From Anaspis maculata (taxonomy: Eukaryota; Arthropoda; Insecta; Coleoptera; Scraptiidae): 64,000 nucleotides of DNA. Every line of letters starts with the position of its first letter. Within the stretch, counting starts at the first letter, position 1. The stretch spans positions 105,260,363-105,324,362 of the forward strand of contig OX421961.1 of assembly GCA_949128115.1 (NCBI GenBank), read 5' to 3'. Made by a program: the position numbers and the translations under genes. Positions 11,406 to 23,189 of the stretch are shown here, one piece after another. The notes under the pieces are model-generated. The model made no database searches. It worked only from the letters and a program-made list of their open reading frames with translations, and was not told where the DNA came from.

Positions 11406-14400
11406 AAAGCACCTCTCACCGATATGCAACCGCACAGCCATGATCCGCACAAAAACCTGGTATGTCAGAATTCCAAGCGTTGTAAGCAAAATCATTGTTT
11501 TCCAAAGGTAATGGAATCACCTGCCTATTTTGTTCAATAATCATGTTACTCCAAGGCCAAGAACACGGAAAAAAATTATGTTACCATACATGAAAAAATA
11601 CGTAGTTTTTATTACTGTGATAACTACTGTTGATAAAAAAAGTTGTGAAAAAATGATAATGATATGAAAAAACTATGTCACCAACAGACGCGCGCGTAAA
11701 TCCCTTAAAGAAATTTTCTGAAAAGCGGCAAGAAAAAATATGGAGGTGATTCCACTTCCCTGGAAATGAAATTTTGTACAAATCTACTCAACTTTAGGTG
11801 GCGAGTCCCAGCTGTCAGCAATGTCAGCAAATGTGAATTCATTATCGGATGTAAGACTTTCAAAAACAAAAGACGTTCTCGAAAAACATATAACTGAAGG
11901 TTGAGAAGCTGTAGAAAGTGTCAGCCATGCATAAAAAAAGAACTGATATATTTTTGTTGATAGTTGATCAGATGGAATCGCCGCCTTAAGTTTAATCTCA
12001 TTTAGCGGAACCGGGCTTTTTTTAGAAGCCGAATAGCCCTAAAACACTGTAAAAGTTTCTAAAGGATTGCTGGGACATTTTTTGACAAACTAAAAAATTA
12101 TCAATGTTTTGTAATTTCGAGAGACGTAGAAAATTGAATACATAGTCGTTTTTTTAAAGAAGTTGTCAACAAAAAAGAAAAAATATTCATTTCTACATCA
12201 TTTAAAAACGCTATGTAAACATTAACTTTTCTAATAGACTCAGTGCACCGTACAAAAAAAAATTGAGTTTTACACTCAATTTTGCCCTGCAGTACAGCCT
12301 TAAGTCATACTTATAACTCTTGATCACCTCGTACAGTTTGGTGGTGGCGATGAATTAGTGAGCTTATAGCTCATTTTTTATTCGCCTATGCACGGTTGAT
12401 CTCGATTACTTGTTCCAGCTTGAGATGAGACTCATCTCTTCCTGAACTATTAAATTATCGCTCTATACATTTCAATTCAACCGCTGAATGCTTTGCAAAA
12501 AAAAACTAACGAAGATTGCTTTCGGCATTCAAACATAGGTATTGTGCATTCAAGCTCCGCTTGATTGACACAACGAAATTCTTCTGTGGGCATCCCCGCG
12601 GAGTGAGCCAGCAAAAAACCTGAGCACAATAAAAACACCAACTTTATTGTAATGGGGCCGGCGGCGTGTAAGTCGATAGCCAATAATTCATACACTGTCA
12701 ATTAACAATCAAAACACAAAACTCGAATATAAACGAATCCGAGGGGGGCCCACCAGGCGTCTACCTCTTCACCTTTTCTTTCTGCCAGACGTGACACACT
12801 CGTGTGCCTAAATCTAGTACTTATCAAGCTCTACAGCCGGGCGTAATGTGCCATAATGATTCTCTCAAGCGATAATTCCCGCTTCAGCGAAAATTTATCA
12901 TCCGTAAAACGATGACCTAACCGAACATTATCGTTGAATTTATTACGGCATTAGAAACATACCTGAGATAATTTGTCACCAAAATTTTCTGAGCTTTATG
13001 ATGATGTCCTTTCGGGTTTTTTTTTTAGAAATCCATTAATAAAATATCCATCGAAGTTGATTTCGGTTTTGGATATTCTGCAATGTCACAGATACACATG
13101 TACCTCGTAAAGTTGCGCAAATACTTCCAATATTTCTAAGCCGTGACACTAAAGGCCTCACACGCGCCTTATAACTCCGTGATAATAAAACGCGGATAAA
13201 ATTGCATAACTGTACAAGGTAAGCGTATAGAATATGGGCAGATATATACCCGGTGAATTGTGAGAACATGCTATTTTATTACTATATCTATCGAGACTTG
13301 TGCACAGGTATTGCTTTCCACCTGAAGAGGTTTTGATTTATGTATGACCAGCAATTATTCTATAAAATGACCAATTAAAATGCAGAAAAAAGACAGTTTA
13401 TCGTCGGATACGCGAACGGTAATGCTCCATGGTAAATCAAAAGGACGTAAAGGCCATGTCCTTGCACTTGAATGGGCTAATGAGTACCTGCAGGGGTCGA
13501 CTTTGGTACCGATTCTTTCAATCTTTCGGGAGACTTGGGAGGGTTGATTTATGTATATGCTGGGAATTTCTGCCCTTTCAATCACAGGATGAAGTTGACT
13601 GAACAAAATCTTGTTATATCTAGCTTTTCTGAGGTTGCGTAAAGTTTGGTAAAGCCCAACTATCCATGATTTCCCAAGCTTGAATGTCAATTCACCCTAG
13701 TGCTAAAAAGGATTCGGGATTAAAGTAAGAAATCAAGACCATTTGAATAGTCGTTGACAAAATTGAGTAATATTATATGAGTCTACATTTAATTCTTCAT
13801 GCGCGATTAAGGAATGAGCTTTCGGTAATTGCTTGCGTGTCTGGTCAATTGATAGTTGGTAACTATTTATACGCTAAGAAAGTTTGATTAATTCTCTGGC
13901 GGTAGGGTTGATACACTCAAGCCTCCCTGGATCGTGAGTTTAATGCAGAAAGCGCAAGTGTTCCAAGAGGAATAATAAAAAGCTTTATTTGGGAAGGGTG
14001 TTTTGACTGATGATGGCTTATTGTTTATAACCATAAAAATGCATTTCTTGATGTTTTATCACATTTCTTTTTAATATACAATGCAGTTAAGCGATTTTTC
14101 CTGATGAATAGTTTTTTTCACAACAAAAATCTAATAACATTGACCAAACATAATTTTTAAGGATACCGTATCAAGTCTTCCAGCACAGCTGTATCAGTCC
14201 TCATGTATATAGAGAGGTTTGATACACTTAAGAGTATTTCATTATTTGGAAGTTCATTATACAAAGTTTCAACTTATTATATTTTTTAAATCGAAAGCTT
14301 TGTGAAGAGCAAATATCACATATTATTTTGCAATAAAAAAAAGGTCCAGAATCCAGATAAATGCGATGACCAAAAAGAAGCGATGATTTTTGTGGAAATC

Positions 14401-15499
14401 GTTCAACCCCTTCCAGTCTCCCTACTTTTTAATCGCCCTATGTCTTTAAACTAAAATTTATTTTCTTTGTTACAGGTAAGACATCCATTTCTGCTTATTC
14501 TGCGATTGAAGAAAAGAACCACATCATTTTTACCTGAAAACTAGGCAAAGTCGGTAGCCAGTATTCATAACCTCGGTAAGGAAGAGCTCTCCTTTATTTC
14601 TTACGGCCAAGCCCACTATAAGCTACTTAAAAGTCAACATCCATCATCACAATTTCCACAGTATTGACTAATTCAGAATCCGATCACCGCGTACGATTTC
14701 TTGGTTCTGATGCGGATGGTACATAATTGAAAACCACAGTATCGAACGACGGCCATGTGTGGTGCGTACCTGTGCCGATGTGTAAAACTACGATGATGTC
14801 GATAGAATAAACGGGTTCATCATCAGGCATTTCCTCGTTGCAATCAACCGGATAACGGCAACTACTTTTTCTGAAGCTTGCCCTGAACCAAGAGTGCGCA
14901 AAATGCGACTATATGCATACCATACCAAGATCAGATCAGAAGAACTGACGTACTTTTTAGCACACGGGAAACTGTCAATTACCACTTTCTTTTTTAATTC
15001 ATGTCATTTGCATTATCCGCAAGCAGAGCCATAATGATACATCGGATTCGATAATGCGTGATCCTGAAATCAGCTCGGCACACTGTATTTTGTTGTTTTT
15101 TTTGTCGTCGCTGGCGCTGGTTTCTTCACGAGTAGCTGTTTTCTTGGCGAAATGACTAGTTTCGGTTTCATCGAGCTGAAGCTAATACATAAAACATACG
15201 TCGATCTCGAAGGAAAAGAAGAAAACTAATTTGAATATGAGGCACGCGACGTGCTCGGCATTGTGCTACGCATTGTTTACAAGGTGAAGGTAAATAATGA
15301 CAGCAGACAAGCACTTGTGTGGCTTGTGATGCTTAAATTGCAAGGTGTAACTGACGGCATTCAAGTTTGGAGACTTAGATCAGTATTTGGATCCTTTGAT
15401 CTATCACTATATAAGCGAGCATCAAAAGCCTAAACTGCAATCAAAAAAGTAATTTTACTGTTGGAGAAGACAAATTTACAACTCTTCCAACGAGCGATC
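11406..15499. other. no gene recognised
   Basis: AT-rich sequence with only short frames lacking motifs. A weak partner of 11095-11150 occurs inverted at 11570-11630 (ACTACGTATTTTT and its complement), suggesting an old, diverged inverted repeat around the hairpin at 11278-11405. Nothing else stands out. Confidence 0.5.
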
Positions 15500-15622
15500 A
15501 TATACTCGATTGCTCAAGTTGGCGTACGATGCTCACTTTTTCCCGAACGGGCGAATCATGAACGCGTGTTTGGGTAAAAGTTGAGCATCGTATATACGCC
15601 AACTTGAGCAATCGAGCATTTG
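15500..15622. mobile_element. small hairpin MITE
   Basis: TCGATTGCTCAAGTTGGCGT near 15506 pairs with its complement ending near 15615. The arms continue inward through ACGATGCTCA and its complement. The loop near 15546-15570 contains CGAACGGGCGAATCATG. No coding sequence. Target duplications are not resolved. Confidence 0.65.
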
Positions 15623-15934
15623 ATTACTCTGATACAGGGTGCGGCGCGGCAGGCGGCAGGCTGACGGTTTTAAATCGCTATATCTTTTGCATGGAGGTGC
15701 CGATTTCCAAAATTACTGATGTATCCAAATCTCGGAAGCTTTGGATTTATGATAATGATAATATGCTTGTCATTGTGTTGAAAATGAGACTTTTTCCGTC
15801 AAGAAAAATGTCACTTTTTATAATTGTTTTTGTTTTCCACCTTATCGGTGCACATTGGCCATAGAAGTTTTGCCTTTATTTACTCGGTATAATGATAGTG
15901 AAAAATTGCAAACTAGATAGCACACACATCCAGA

Positions 15935-16007
15935 CTTCTTCCGGGAATCGAACCCGGGGCTCTCGTGGCCGCAGGCAGCCACACAACCACCTGCGCCACG
16001 GGGCCGT
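15935..16007 (-). mobile_element. tRNA-like SINE head or tRNA pseudogene
   Basis: The minus strand has an A-box-like TGGCGCAGGTGGTTG and a consensus B box GGGTTCGATTCCC at the spacing of a tRNA gene, with a T-stem pairing CCGGG with CCCGG. The 5' GGCCCCG cannot pair with the sequence after the T-stem (AAGAAGTC), so there is no acceptor stem and no functional tRNA. A tRNA-derived SINE running toward lower coordinates is the best reading; its tail is not defined. Confidence 0.6.
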
Positions 16008-17460
16008 CAGATTGAAAGCATAGTCAGAGTGTCAAAACTTCAGTTCCACAGATCCAAAATCCGCAGAAAAATGCATGAAACAAAACAGCACCGGCTCAAT
16101 CTTCAGTGATGACCAGTCTCGGAAATGTAAGCATAAGTTAGTAGAAAATTTGGCAAAAAAATTTCCCACAACAATCCCTGCGCAGGTCTTTCTGCTCGTT
16201 ATCTTCAGTCTGGCAAGAAGGGGGTTGGATTTGAGGTTTGATTTTGTCTGGCTCTTTATTTTATATGTTTGGCACCGTGTATATTACTTTTCTGAGCCTT
16301 AGGGAGGGCAGACAGAACCTCAAGAACTAAAAACTCTCTGTGAAATATACAATTAGTAGCCAAATCCTTTCACCCTATACCCCTTCCCTGTTCGAAATCA
16401 CACTGTTGGCCACTGCACCAAATTCCACGGCCAGTATCCCATATTCATTGTATATCACCATCCCATGCAGGGGTCTACGGGTAAAGCAACATTATATCTA
16501 CTTGAAAAATCAAATTTCCCAAGGCCAGTTTCTGCTTCCTAGCCCCTGGTGTCTTGCCCGGTTTGTATTTCATTGATTTCTCTTATATTCTCCAGGAAAA
16601 ATGCAGGTATTGCATCCATGTTCTTTTCTTCATCCCCCTTGCTGCCTTCCTTCTCTTCGCTTTTTTCTTGTTGCAACAAAAGCTGCTACATAGACTACCA
16701 GCTAACAGCAGCGGCTCAATTCTATCCATTCAGCAAGTTTTCACAAATCAATTAAAACTTTGGCTTGAAACTGTCTATGTTATCAATTATGAGAAGTGAC
16801 ATCTTTCTTGACGGAAAACTGTACAAGATTTTGTATGAAATTCAATATTAAAAACTGTACAGTTTTTTATACAAAACATTGGAACGTTGCAAGTAGGCTT
16901 AATAATGTTGATGTGTACAAGCACAATTATTACTTTAGTGCAATGATTATTGTCCGATGATGTTGAACGTGAAATAAAAGAGTCGAGTGGGCAGTCAAGC
17001 AACGAACCTACATATAAATGGCGGATGCGCCGAATATCCATGGTGTAAAACTCTAGAACTGTGAAATGTTCACATAGAGCAGATTGGTATGGTGAGCAAA
17101 AAGGATCACGCATTAATTTCAATATCCAAAGTTCCTGCCATAAAACCAGTGCTGCTAATCACCACTACAAACCTCATCTCCTCGCTTCTCAGTTAGCTGT
17201 GGACTGTAATCTAACAGGAAAGGAGGGGAATAAAGTATAAAAATATTCTGAATTATTTTATTTAACCTTAGTACATAGTATTGTTTAATCTAGAATCAAT
17301 TCAGGACGTGGCCATTGCTATAAAATCAAACCTCACAACCATTCTTTGAAATAACATTACTTGCCACATCAACTTCCAAAAAAGTGAACAATGAAGTTTC
17401 AAGTGACAAATAATTTCATTTTATTCTCTTGCTTCAGTACTTACTCGTACACACTGAAAC
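16008..17460. other. no gene recognised
   Basis: Short frames on both strands carry no recognisable motif. The composition is unremarkable and AT-rich. Confidence 0.5.
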
Positions 17461-17725
17461 TTTTTCAACTGGATTTCATTTAAAAACTAACTAGAGTGGA
17501 ACTTCTAGATTTTCCAGTTGAAAATCTAGTTAAAAATTTCAAACTAGATATCTAGTGAAGTGTTTGAAAAGAGCATCTAGTGATTCGAACTGAAAATACG
17601 TAGAATTTCACTAGAAAATCTAGTTCATCCATAAAGCTCCAGCTGAACTTTTCTAGTTGTTCTAAACGAAATCTAGTGGAGATTCAGGAAATCTAGTTAC
17701 CCCGTTACTACATTTTCTAGTTAAA
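17461..17725. repeat. cluster of AATCTAGT / ACTAGATT words
   Basis: The words CTAGT, ACTAG and AATCTAG occur well over ten times within about 260 bases, in both orientations, at irregular spacing. A smaller cluster lies at 18263-18305. Unit length is not constant, so it is not a simple tandem array. Clustered hexamers of this kind can be either a degenerate satellite or a group of binding sites. Confidence 0.55.
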
Positions 17726-18519
17726 CCCAAAGGAAAAAGGATGGGAAATAAAACCGAATACATAGATTTACATAGTATTATATTCCTGAATAATTTTATA
17801 GGTAATACAGAGTACTTAGCTTGATAACATATTCCTGTCGATGTTCGGCTGTCCATTTGGCAGCAACTGGCAACAAGCTCGCAAATGTTCTGAAATGAAA
17901 ATAGCTATGTATTAAATTTTCCAATCTATTCAATCAATAAAGTAATAATGCAGAATTCAAATCAATAGCTCTAGAAATGTCTAGGTGTTCAAAATCTACC
18001 TCAATCTATATCAAAATTATTCAAGTGCCAATAATATGATTAGGACTGTGTGTCACATACCATTTTTTCGTTAAAATCCGAAAGTCGTGGGAAACGTGAA
18101 TCTGCGATTTGGAACCCTCCTCCTTTGTTGGTCTTGCCTGGGGTATGCAATCCTTGGAGTATCCAGCGCTGAACCAAAACGCCTAAAAAATTAACTTATA
18201 AAAAGGTCCATCGAAGTTTTGTCACTTAATACTTACATGCAAAGGAATATCTGACTAAACTAAACTACTGTAATCTAGTCAAATCGATTGAAATCTAGTC
18301 TGTTAGCAAAAGTAAATGACCTGATTGTTCGAATTCAACAGGATATCCAGCCACTTTATCTCTTAACTAGAACAAAATATTTAAATTTAGTCCAGCTACC
18401 GGTCGCATCTTGGACTCTAATCGAAATGCAGTCATAATAACTAAACAAGTGAATAGGCCCTCACGTGCGTGAGTCTCAATAGCGCATTTTCTTAGTGCCA
18501 GGTCTGTCATTGATGTAAA

Positions 18520-19115
18520 TGAAGTCCAGCTTGAAAATGAAATGTTCATACGAGACAAGATGTTTCACGTTTCACGACAATCGTTCCACTAATGAGAAAT
18601 TTTAATATGGCGGCCAAGATGGGGGCCAAATCATAAAATTCAGCTTGAAAATAAAGATGTTCATACAAGACAAGAGTAAGTTCCAAGTTTCATGACAATC
18701 CCTCCATTGATAACAGATTTCAATATGGCGGCCAAGATGGCGGCGGAATCATGAAAGTTAGCTTGAAAATCGGAATGATCATACGTGACAAGGGTAGATA
18801 AGTTTCAAGTTCCATGAAAATCATTCCACTAGCAAGAAATTTCAATATGGCGGCCAAGATAGCGGCAAAGGCAAAATCATGAAATTTAGCTTAAAAATAA
18901 AAATGATCATACAATAAGACAAGGGTAACTTCCAAGTTTCATGAAAATCGTTCCACTAATAAGGAATTTCAATATGGCGGCCAAGATGGCGGCGGAATCA
19001 TGAAATTCAGCTTGAAAATAAGAATTATCATACAAGACAAGGGTAACTTCCAAGTTTCAGGAAAATCGTTCCACTAATAACAAATTTCAATATGGTGGCC
19101 AAGATGGCGGCGCGA
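18520..19115. repeat. five-unit tandem array with ATGGCGGC motifs
   Basis: Units of about 118-126 bases share AGCTTGAAAATAA, CAAGTTTCATGAAAATCGTT, CCACTAATAA and a diagnostic AATATGGCGGCCAAGATGGC near 18604, 18722, 18844, 18971 and 19090. Copies differ by scattered substitutions and a small insertion (GGCAAA) in one unit. The double ATGGCGGC block resembles the YY1/Pho consensus. No reading frame runs through it. Confidence 0.8.
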
Positions 19116-19124
19116 CCATTGAAT

Positions 19125-19545
19125 CCAATCTGCCCACTGGCCACCCACCAAGACCTGAGCTATTCATTGGAGAAAGTTCCAGGGTTCTAGTTTCATTCCC
19201 CGAGGAGGAGTTCAACTTCTTAGAAGTGCACAGGAAATCTTTGTTTTGTGATAATAATAATGATAACTATGAATGTATAAAAAAAATAATGTCCATTGGC
19301 CACCCTTGGGGACATCAGCTATCCATCGGAAGAAGTTCCAAGGCTCTAGCTTGATTCCCCGAGGAGGAGTTCAACTTCTTAGAACTGCACAGTAAATATC
19401 TGTTTTTTGATAATAGTAATGATAACTATGCATGGATAAAAAAAATAATGCCCATTGGCCACCCTTGGGGACATCAGCTATCTATCAGAAAAAAGTTCTA
19501 AGGCTCTAGCGTTATTCCTCGAGGAGGAGTACAACTTCTCAATTT
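19125..19545. repeat. tandem array of ~160-base units
   Basis: Three units begin with a YTGGCCACCC-type segment near 19136, 19297 and 19457. They continue with a GACATCAGCTATC-type segment, AAGGCTCTAGC and GAGGAGGAGTTCAACTTCT, and the first two end with GATAATAATAATGATAACTA-like sequence. It follows the 120-base array directly and runs into the GACA microsatellite. It may be one compound satellite. Confidence 0.75.
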
Positions 19546-19548
19546 CTA

Positions 19549-19622
19549 CACGGACAGACAGACTGACGGACGGACAGACGGACGGACAGACGGACGGACA
19601 GACGGACGGACAGACAGACAAA
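19549..19622. repeat. (GACA/GACG)n microsatellite
   Basis: Repeated GACA and GACG tetramers over about 74 bases directly follow the 160-base array. A second, shorter tract lies at 20302-20353. Both are low-complexity sequence. Confidence 0.9.
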
Positions 19623-19800
19623 CCGGCCATATAAGCGTCATTTTCCATAGTACATAGAATATATAATACATATATATGTGTAAGGTCGACAATCGGGAGA
19701 TCTAGGTTGTATCTACCTTGTAGTCAGAAGATTACTCTGTCGAGCACCACACAAATTTCCAGAATCAGGCAATGTTTTCTCAAGAAATTTCCATTTCAAG

Positions 19801-20166
19801 GACGGAGTTAAATTTGTAAAATAAGACGTTGCGGAATCAATCGCTGTGCGGGGGGGTTGATTCCTAGACAGAAATTCACCATTCAGGTCTCTTCCGGAAG
19901 CTACAAGGATGCATTTTGATTTGAGCCTATTGGCATTTCAATTGGCATTTCCAAAACCCAAAAGAAAATTGAAATTTTGAAATTTAAAAAAATTATTTTT
20001 GTATTTTGGAAATGCCAATGGGTTCAGACTAAAGTACATTTGGCTACAAAGTTCTTTTGTAGCTTTCAAAAGAGACCTGACTGGTAAATTTCTGTCAAGG
20101 AATAAACAACCCACAGCGATGGATTCCGCAACGCCTTATTTCACCAATTTAACTCCGTCCTTTACC
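19801..20166. repeat. inverted repeat of a dispersed family
   Basis: The left arm (19801-19945, beginning GACGGAGTTAAATTTGTAAA) pairs imperfectly with the right arm (20006-20166, ending CTCCGTCCTT) around a short A-rich spacer. Shared internal words include GCGGAATC, AGGTCTCTT and a GGCATTTC / GGAAATGCC pair. The right arm matches the repeat that carries the hAT element at 1510-2454. Confidence 0.72.
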
Positions 20167-20301
20167 CAGACAAAATTACAGGTGATCCCCCCAGACCATT
20201 TGGGTGTGTATACAAGTATATCCTTTTGAGATAGCAGTCATTACAAGCTTGTTGAATAATTTACTAATATAATACATCAAGTGAATAAGGAAAATTTTGT
20301 G

Positions 20302-20353
20302 ACGGACGGACGGACAGACAGACGGACACACAGACGGACAGATAGGCAGACAA
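20302..20353. repeat. (GACG/GACA)n microsatellite
   Basis: GACGGACGGACGGACAGAC-type tetramers, slightly degenerate (GACACACAGACG, GATAGGCAGAC). This is the same motif class as at 19549-19622, on the other side of the inverted repeat. Confidence 0.85.
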
Positions 20354-20680
20354 GCGTAGTTAACAGCGCCGTTCCGAAAGAGGAAAGTATGTACCTACTC
20401 TAAAAAAGGGCACAAGCTGACTATCAACAAAGGTAAAGAACCAAACCTACTTCTTGATGCGACTTCCTCTCTCGCCAGCTCTCGGTTGTTAATCGGTGTC
20501 GAAATTACAATTCCAAAAGCCAACCCAATTTGCGCTCGCATATAAGGCAATACTAGCGCAATTCCTCATGTATTTATTCCGGCGGTCTCTTTTGAAACGT
20601 GCGCTTTTAATTCGGCATGCCTTGGCCGTAACATACATTTAGCACACTTGATCATTCACCTGTTGTCTTGGTCGTGAGAG

Positions 20681-20914
20681 ATGCAGCAGCCGTGGCCGCA
20701 GCCTGCATCAGTCGGCGCGGTACTCCTCCTCCTCCTCCTTCTCCCACTTTCTCTTCGAGAATCCGCAAACAGAAAGACCGACCGACCTCTCCGTCACCTC
20801 ATCTCGTATGCCAAAGTGCCCAGAAGCCTGACCGGTTCACTTCCTGAAAGCGATGGCCTTTCTTGGACGTCCTGTCTAGCATCCTGCTACAGCAAATACC
20901 TAATAATCGTATAG
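20681..20914 (+). CDS. unsupported small ORF with hydrophobic run
   Basis: A 77-codon frame with a run of seven leucines near residues 16-22 encoded by a CTC repeat, giving a signal-peptide-like look. The surrounding 250 bases are more GC-rich than their neighbours, which could mark a promoter or a 5' exon. There is no homology that I recognise, and the hydrophobic run can be explained by the microsatellite alone. I regard coding status as unlikely but not excluded. Confidence 0.15.
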   Translation: MQQPWPQPASVGAVLLLLLLLPLSLRESANRKTDRPLRHLISYAKVPRSLTGSLPESDGLSWTSCLASCYSKYLIIV

Positions 20915-21696
20915 CGGCGGAGGTGGTGGTGGTGGTAGTTATAGTGGTGGTGCTAGTGGATGCTTATTATTTTATCTGTAGTGGTCGTATCTTGTTTTTT
21001 CCCGCAATATTTTGCACTCAATTTGTTATTCTAGAGGTGGAGATATGATGGTGAGATGGCTGAGTGAGCGAAATGGCTGAAAATTGTATGTTATCATAGG
21101 AAGGTAATGGTCGATTCAACAATAAAGAAATTAAGCACCTAAGTATAGTATTGATGTGTTCGACACACTCTTTGCAAACCCATAAAATCAACACTTTCCA
21201 AGTTTTCATAAAAGTTTGCATGAAAAACGGAACTCAGTATGTAGGTACCGGAAAATTGACGTTAAGTCTACCTACCTCTGATCATTGAGTCTGTTCTTAT
21301 CCCTGTCATCTCGAAATAATTATTATAGCTAGAAATCTTGATAATAGGCCAGTAAAGTAGGTGGTATTACAAACAATGTACGAATAGGATAGGGTGATTG
21401 TTCAAAGAATACATTTTTGAGATCATTTGAAAGTAATAGCTACCTAATTTCAGAGATATTTTTTCATTTAATTCAACCTCGCTGGGTTCAAAATACGCTA
21501 AAACAGGTCAATTTCAAATAATTTTCAAAAAGTTAGTACAAATCTTCTTCGGCTATTGTCGTTCATCTCCCTTTAATCCTTAGAAAATAGATGGAATGAT
21601 CACACAATACTTTTGGAATTAATTTTCCAATGGAAATGTTTTTTCTTGTCTCTTGGTGGTTTTGGATTATTGGATATAAGATGAAAATTTCCATCC

Positions 21697-22117
21697 ATCG
21701 TTTTATTATTATTATTCGTTTATTTAACGTCGGCCTATTTCCGCAACGAGGCCTCACACCGACGCCGGTGAATGCTTTTCCTCCACTATACCGGAAATTT
21801 GCCGAACCCTCATGTATCCAACACAGGGTAGGGATTTTTAACGACCACCAATATCGCATGGGGTCGGCATCATCGTTCCTATTTTACGTGCTATCCGATA
21901 CACATGTCTTCCAACTATAATTCAAAGAGCTTGTTTTGTAATTTGAGGAATTTATCCGCCATTCTCTCAGTGGGTGATGATGGTAAATGAAATTGTTTGT
22001 TGAAATTTTTAAAAACTTGTTTTGGGTACGAGCGTCCGAGCGCCCACAGTGGGACTCTAACCCACGACCCCTGAGGTGGTAGTCGAACGCGCTGACCACC
22101 ACACCACAAGCTCCTCC
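21697..22117 (-). mobile_element. tRNA-derived SINE
   Basis: Read on the minus strand, the 5' head (about 22115-22045) has an A-box-like TGGTGGTCAGCGCG and a B-box-like GGGTTAGAGTCCC. The body continues to a CCGACGTTAAATAAACGAAT-type segment and an AAT-rich tail at about 21700-21716. The body matches the element at 31963-32273 (the plus-strand text of both has AACGTCGG, GCAA-GAGG-CT, GCCGGTGAAT and ATGGGGTCGGCA-type words). Clear flanking duplications were not found. It is a pol III-type element and non-coding. Confidence 0.75.
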
Positions 22118-22343
22118 CATCAATTGTTTGAAAAAAAAACAAGCAGAAAAAAAGCCTTAACCCCAACCATTTCCATTCACGATGAGATTGAAATAAAATG
22201 ATACCTACCTAGTTTTGACAAAAAAAATTCATTCAAAAAATAGATTAAAAAGTATGTAATTAGATCATCGATAAACGGTGTCCCCTTAGGAAAGAAAATC
22301 GACCTGTTTGAGCATCTTTCGTATATCGAGAAAATGAGGATGA

Positions 22344-23045
22344 GTGGCGAGCAACCCAAGTATATCTCCGCCCCTATTGTATGACTACACCATCGATAGC
22401 ACAATTTTGAGTCGACCATCTACTGTGAAAGATTTGGGGGTCATTTTTGATCCTGGACTGACATTCACAGATCACATCGAGTCGGTTGTGTCTGCGGCTT
22501 TGAGAATGCTGGGGTTCATCATGCGTCGATGTAAATATATGTCCAACATCATGACCTTTCGGACACTGTATATGTCGTTTGTTCGTTCCCGTCTTGAGTA
22601 CGCCTCACTTGCCTGGAACCCGGGATATGAAATCCATATAGCATCCCTCGAAAAAATCCAGAGGAGATTTCTTAAAACAGCGACTTTCATGATAACAGGC
22701 TCATATCCGGCAAGGGGCACTCCGCAGCGGGACCTTTTGCGTCAATTTAACATGCAGTCTCTTCAAACCAGACGTGATATGAATTGTGTGATCTTTCTGT
22801 ACAAGATAATCAAGGGTGAGGTTGACTGCCCGGAGTTGCTATATCTCATAGGCTTTTGGATACCCAGACCGAACTCCCGCAGCACACAGCTGCTCCATCT
22901 GCCCTACGCGAGAACTCGTGGACTCACCTGCTCCCCTCTCCATCGGATGATTCACTCCTACCGTGACGTCGAAACTCGCTGTGACATCCTTCATACCACT
23001 GTTTCGGCTATCAAGGAGATATACAGGTGTCAGCATGACGACTGA
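22344..23045 (+). pseudogene. LINE reverse transcriptase, C-terminal part
   Basis: The frame contains VKDLGVIFDPGLTFTDHI and, further on, FRTLYMSFVRSRLEYASLAW, the conserved C-terminal thumb-region motifs of non-LTR retrotransposon polymerases (Jockey/CR1/I-like groups). The RT core, with the YADD box, and the endonuclease are missing. Residues before about number 10 fit another frame, indicating a small frameshift near 22360. The frame runs 233 codons to TGA and is followed by about 95 bases of 3' sequence and an (AAT)n tract, as expected for a 5'-truncated LINE. The clade is not assigned. Confidence 0.85.
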
Positions 23046-23139
23046 CACTTCATTGAGGCCAGTTTGTTCTTTTTTTTTTCCAACTTCAGGATTTCACACA
23101 TTCTATAAATAGGACTTTGCTCCTGTTGAATGTGCTTCA

Positions 23140-23182
<43 letters not shown>
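23140..23182 (+). repeat. (AAT)n tail of LINE
   Basis: About 14 AAT units directly follow the 3' sequence of the LINE fragment. Simple-repeat tails of this type end several LINE clades, so this probably marks the 3' terminus of the insertion. Confidence 0.8.
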
Positions 23183-23189
23183 TCTGTTG

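Noticed and set aside
15935..16007. Functional tRNA gene on the minus strand
   Set aside because: Good A and B boxes and a T-stem, but the acceptor stem cannot form, so it is a SINE head or pseudogene.
20681..20914. Secreted small protein with a signal peptide
   Set aside because: The hydrophobic run comes from a CTC microsatellite; kept only as a very low confidence entry.
22177..22720. Minus-strand frames over the LINE fragment
   Set aside because: The plus strand encodes recognisable reverse-transcriptase motifs; the opposite frames do not.
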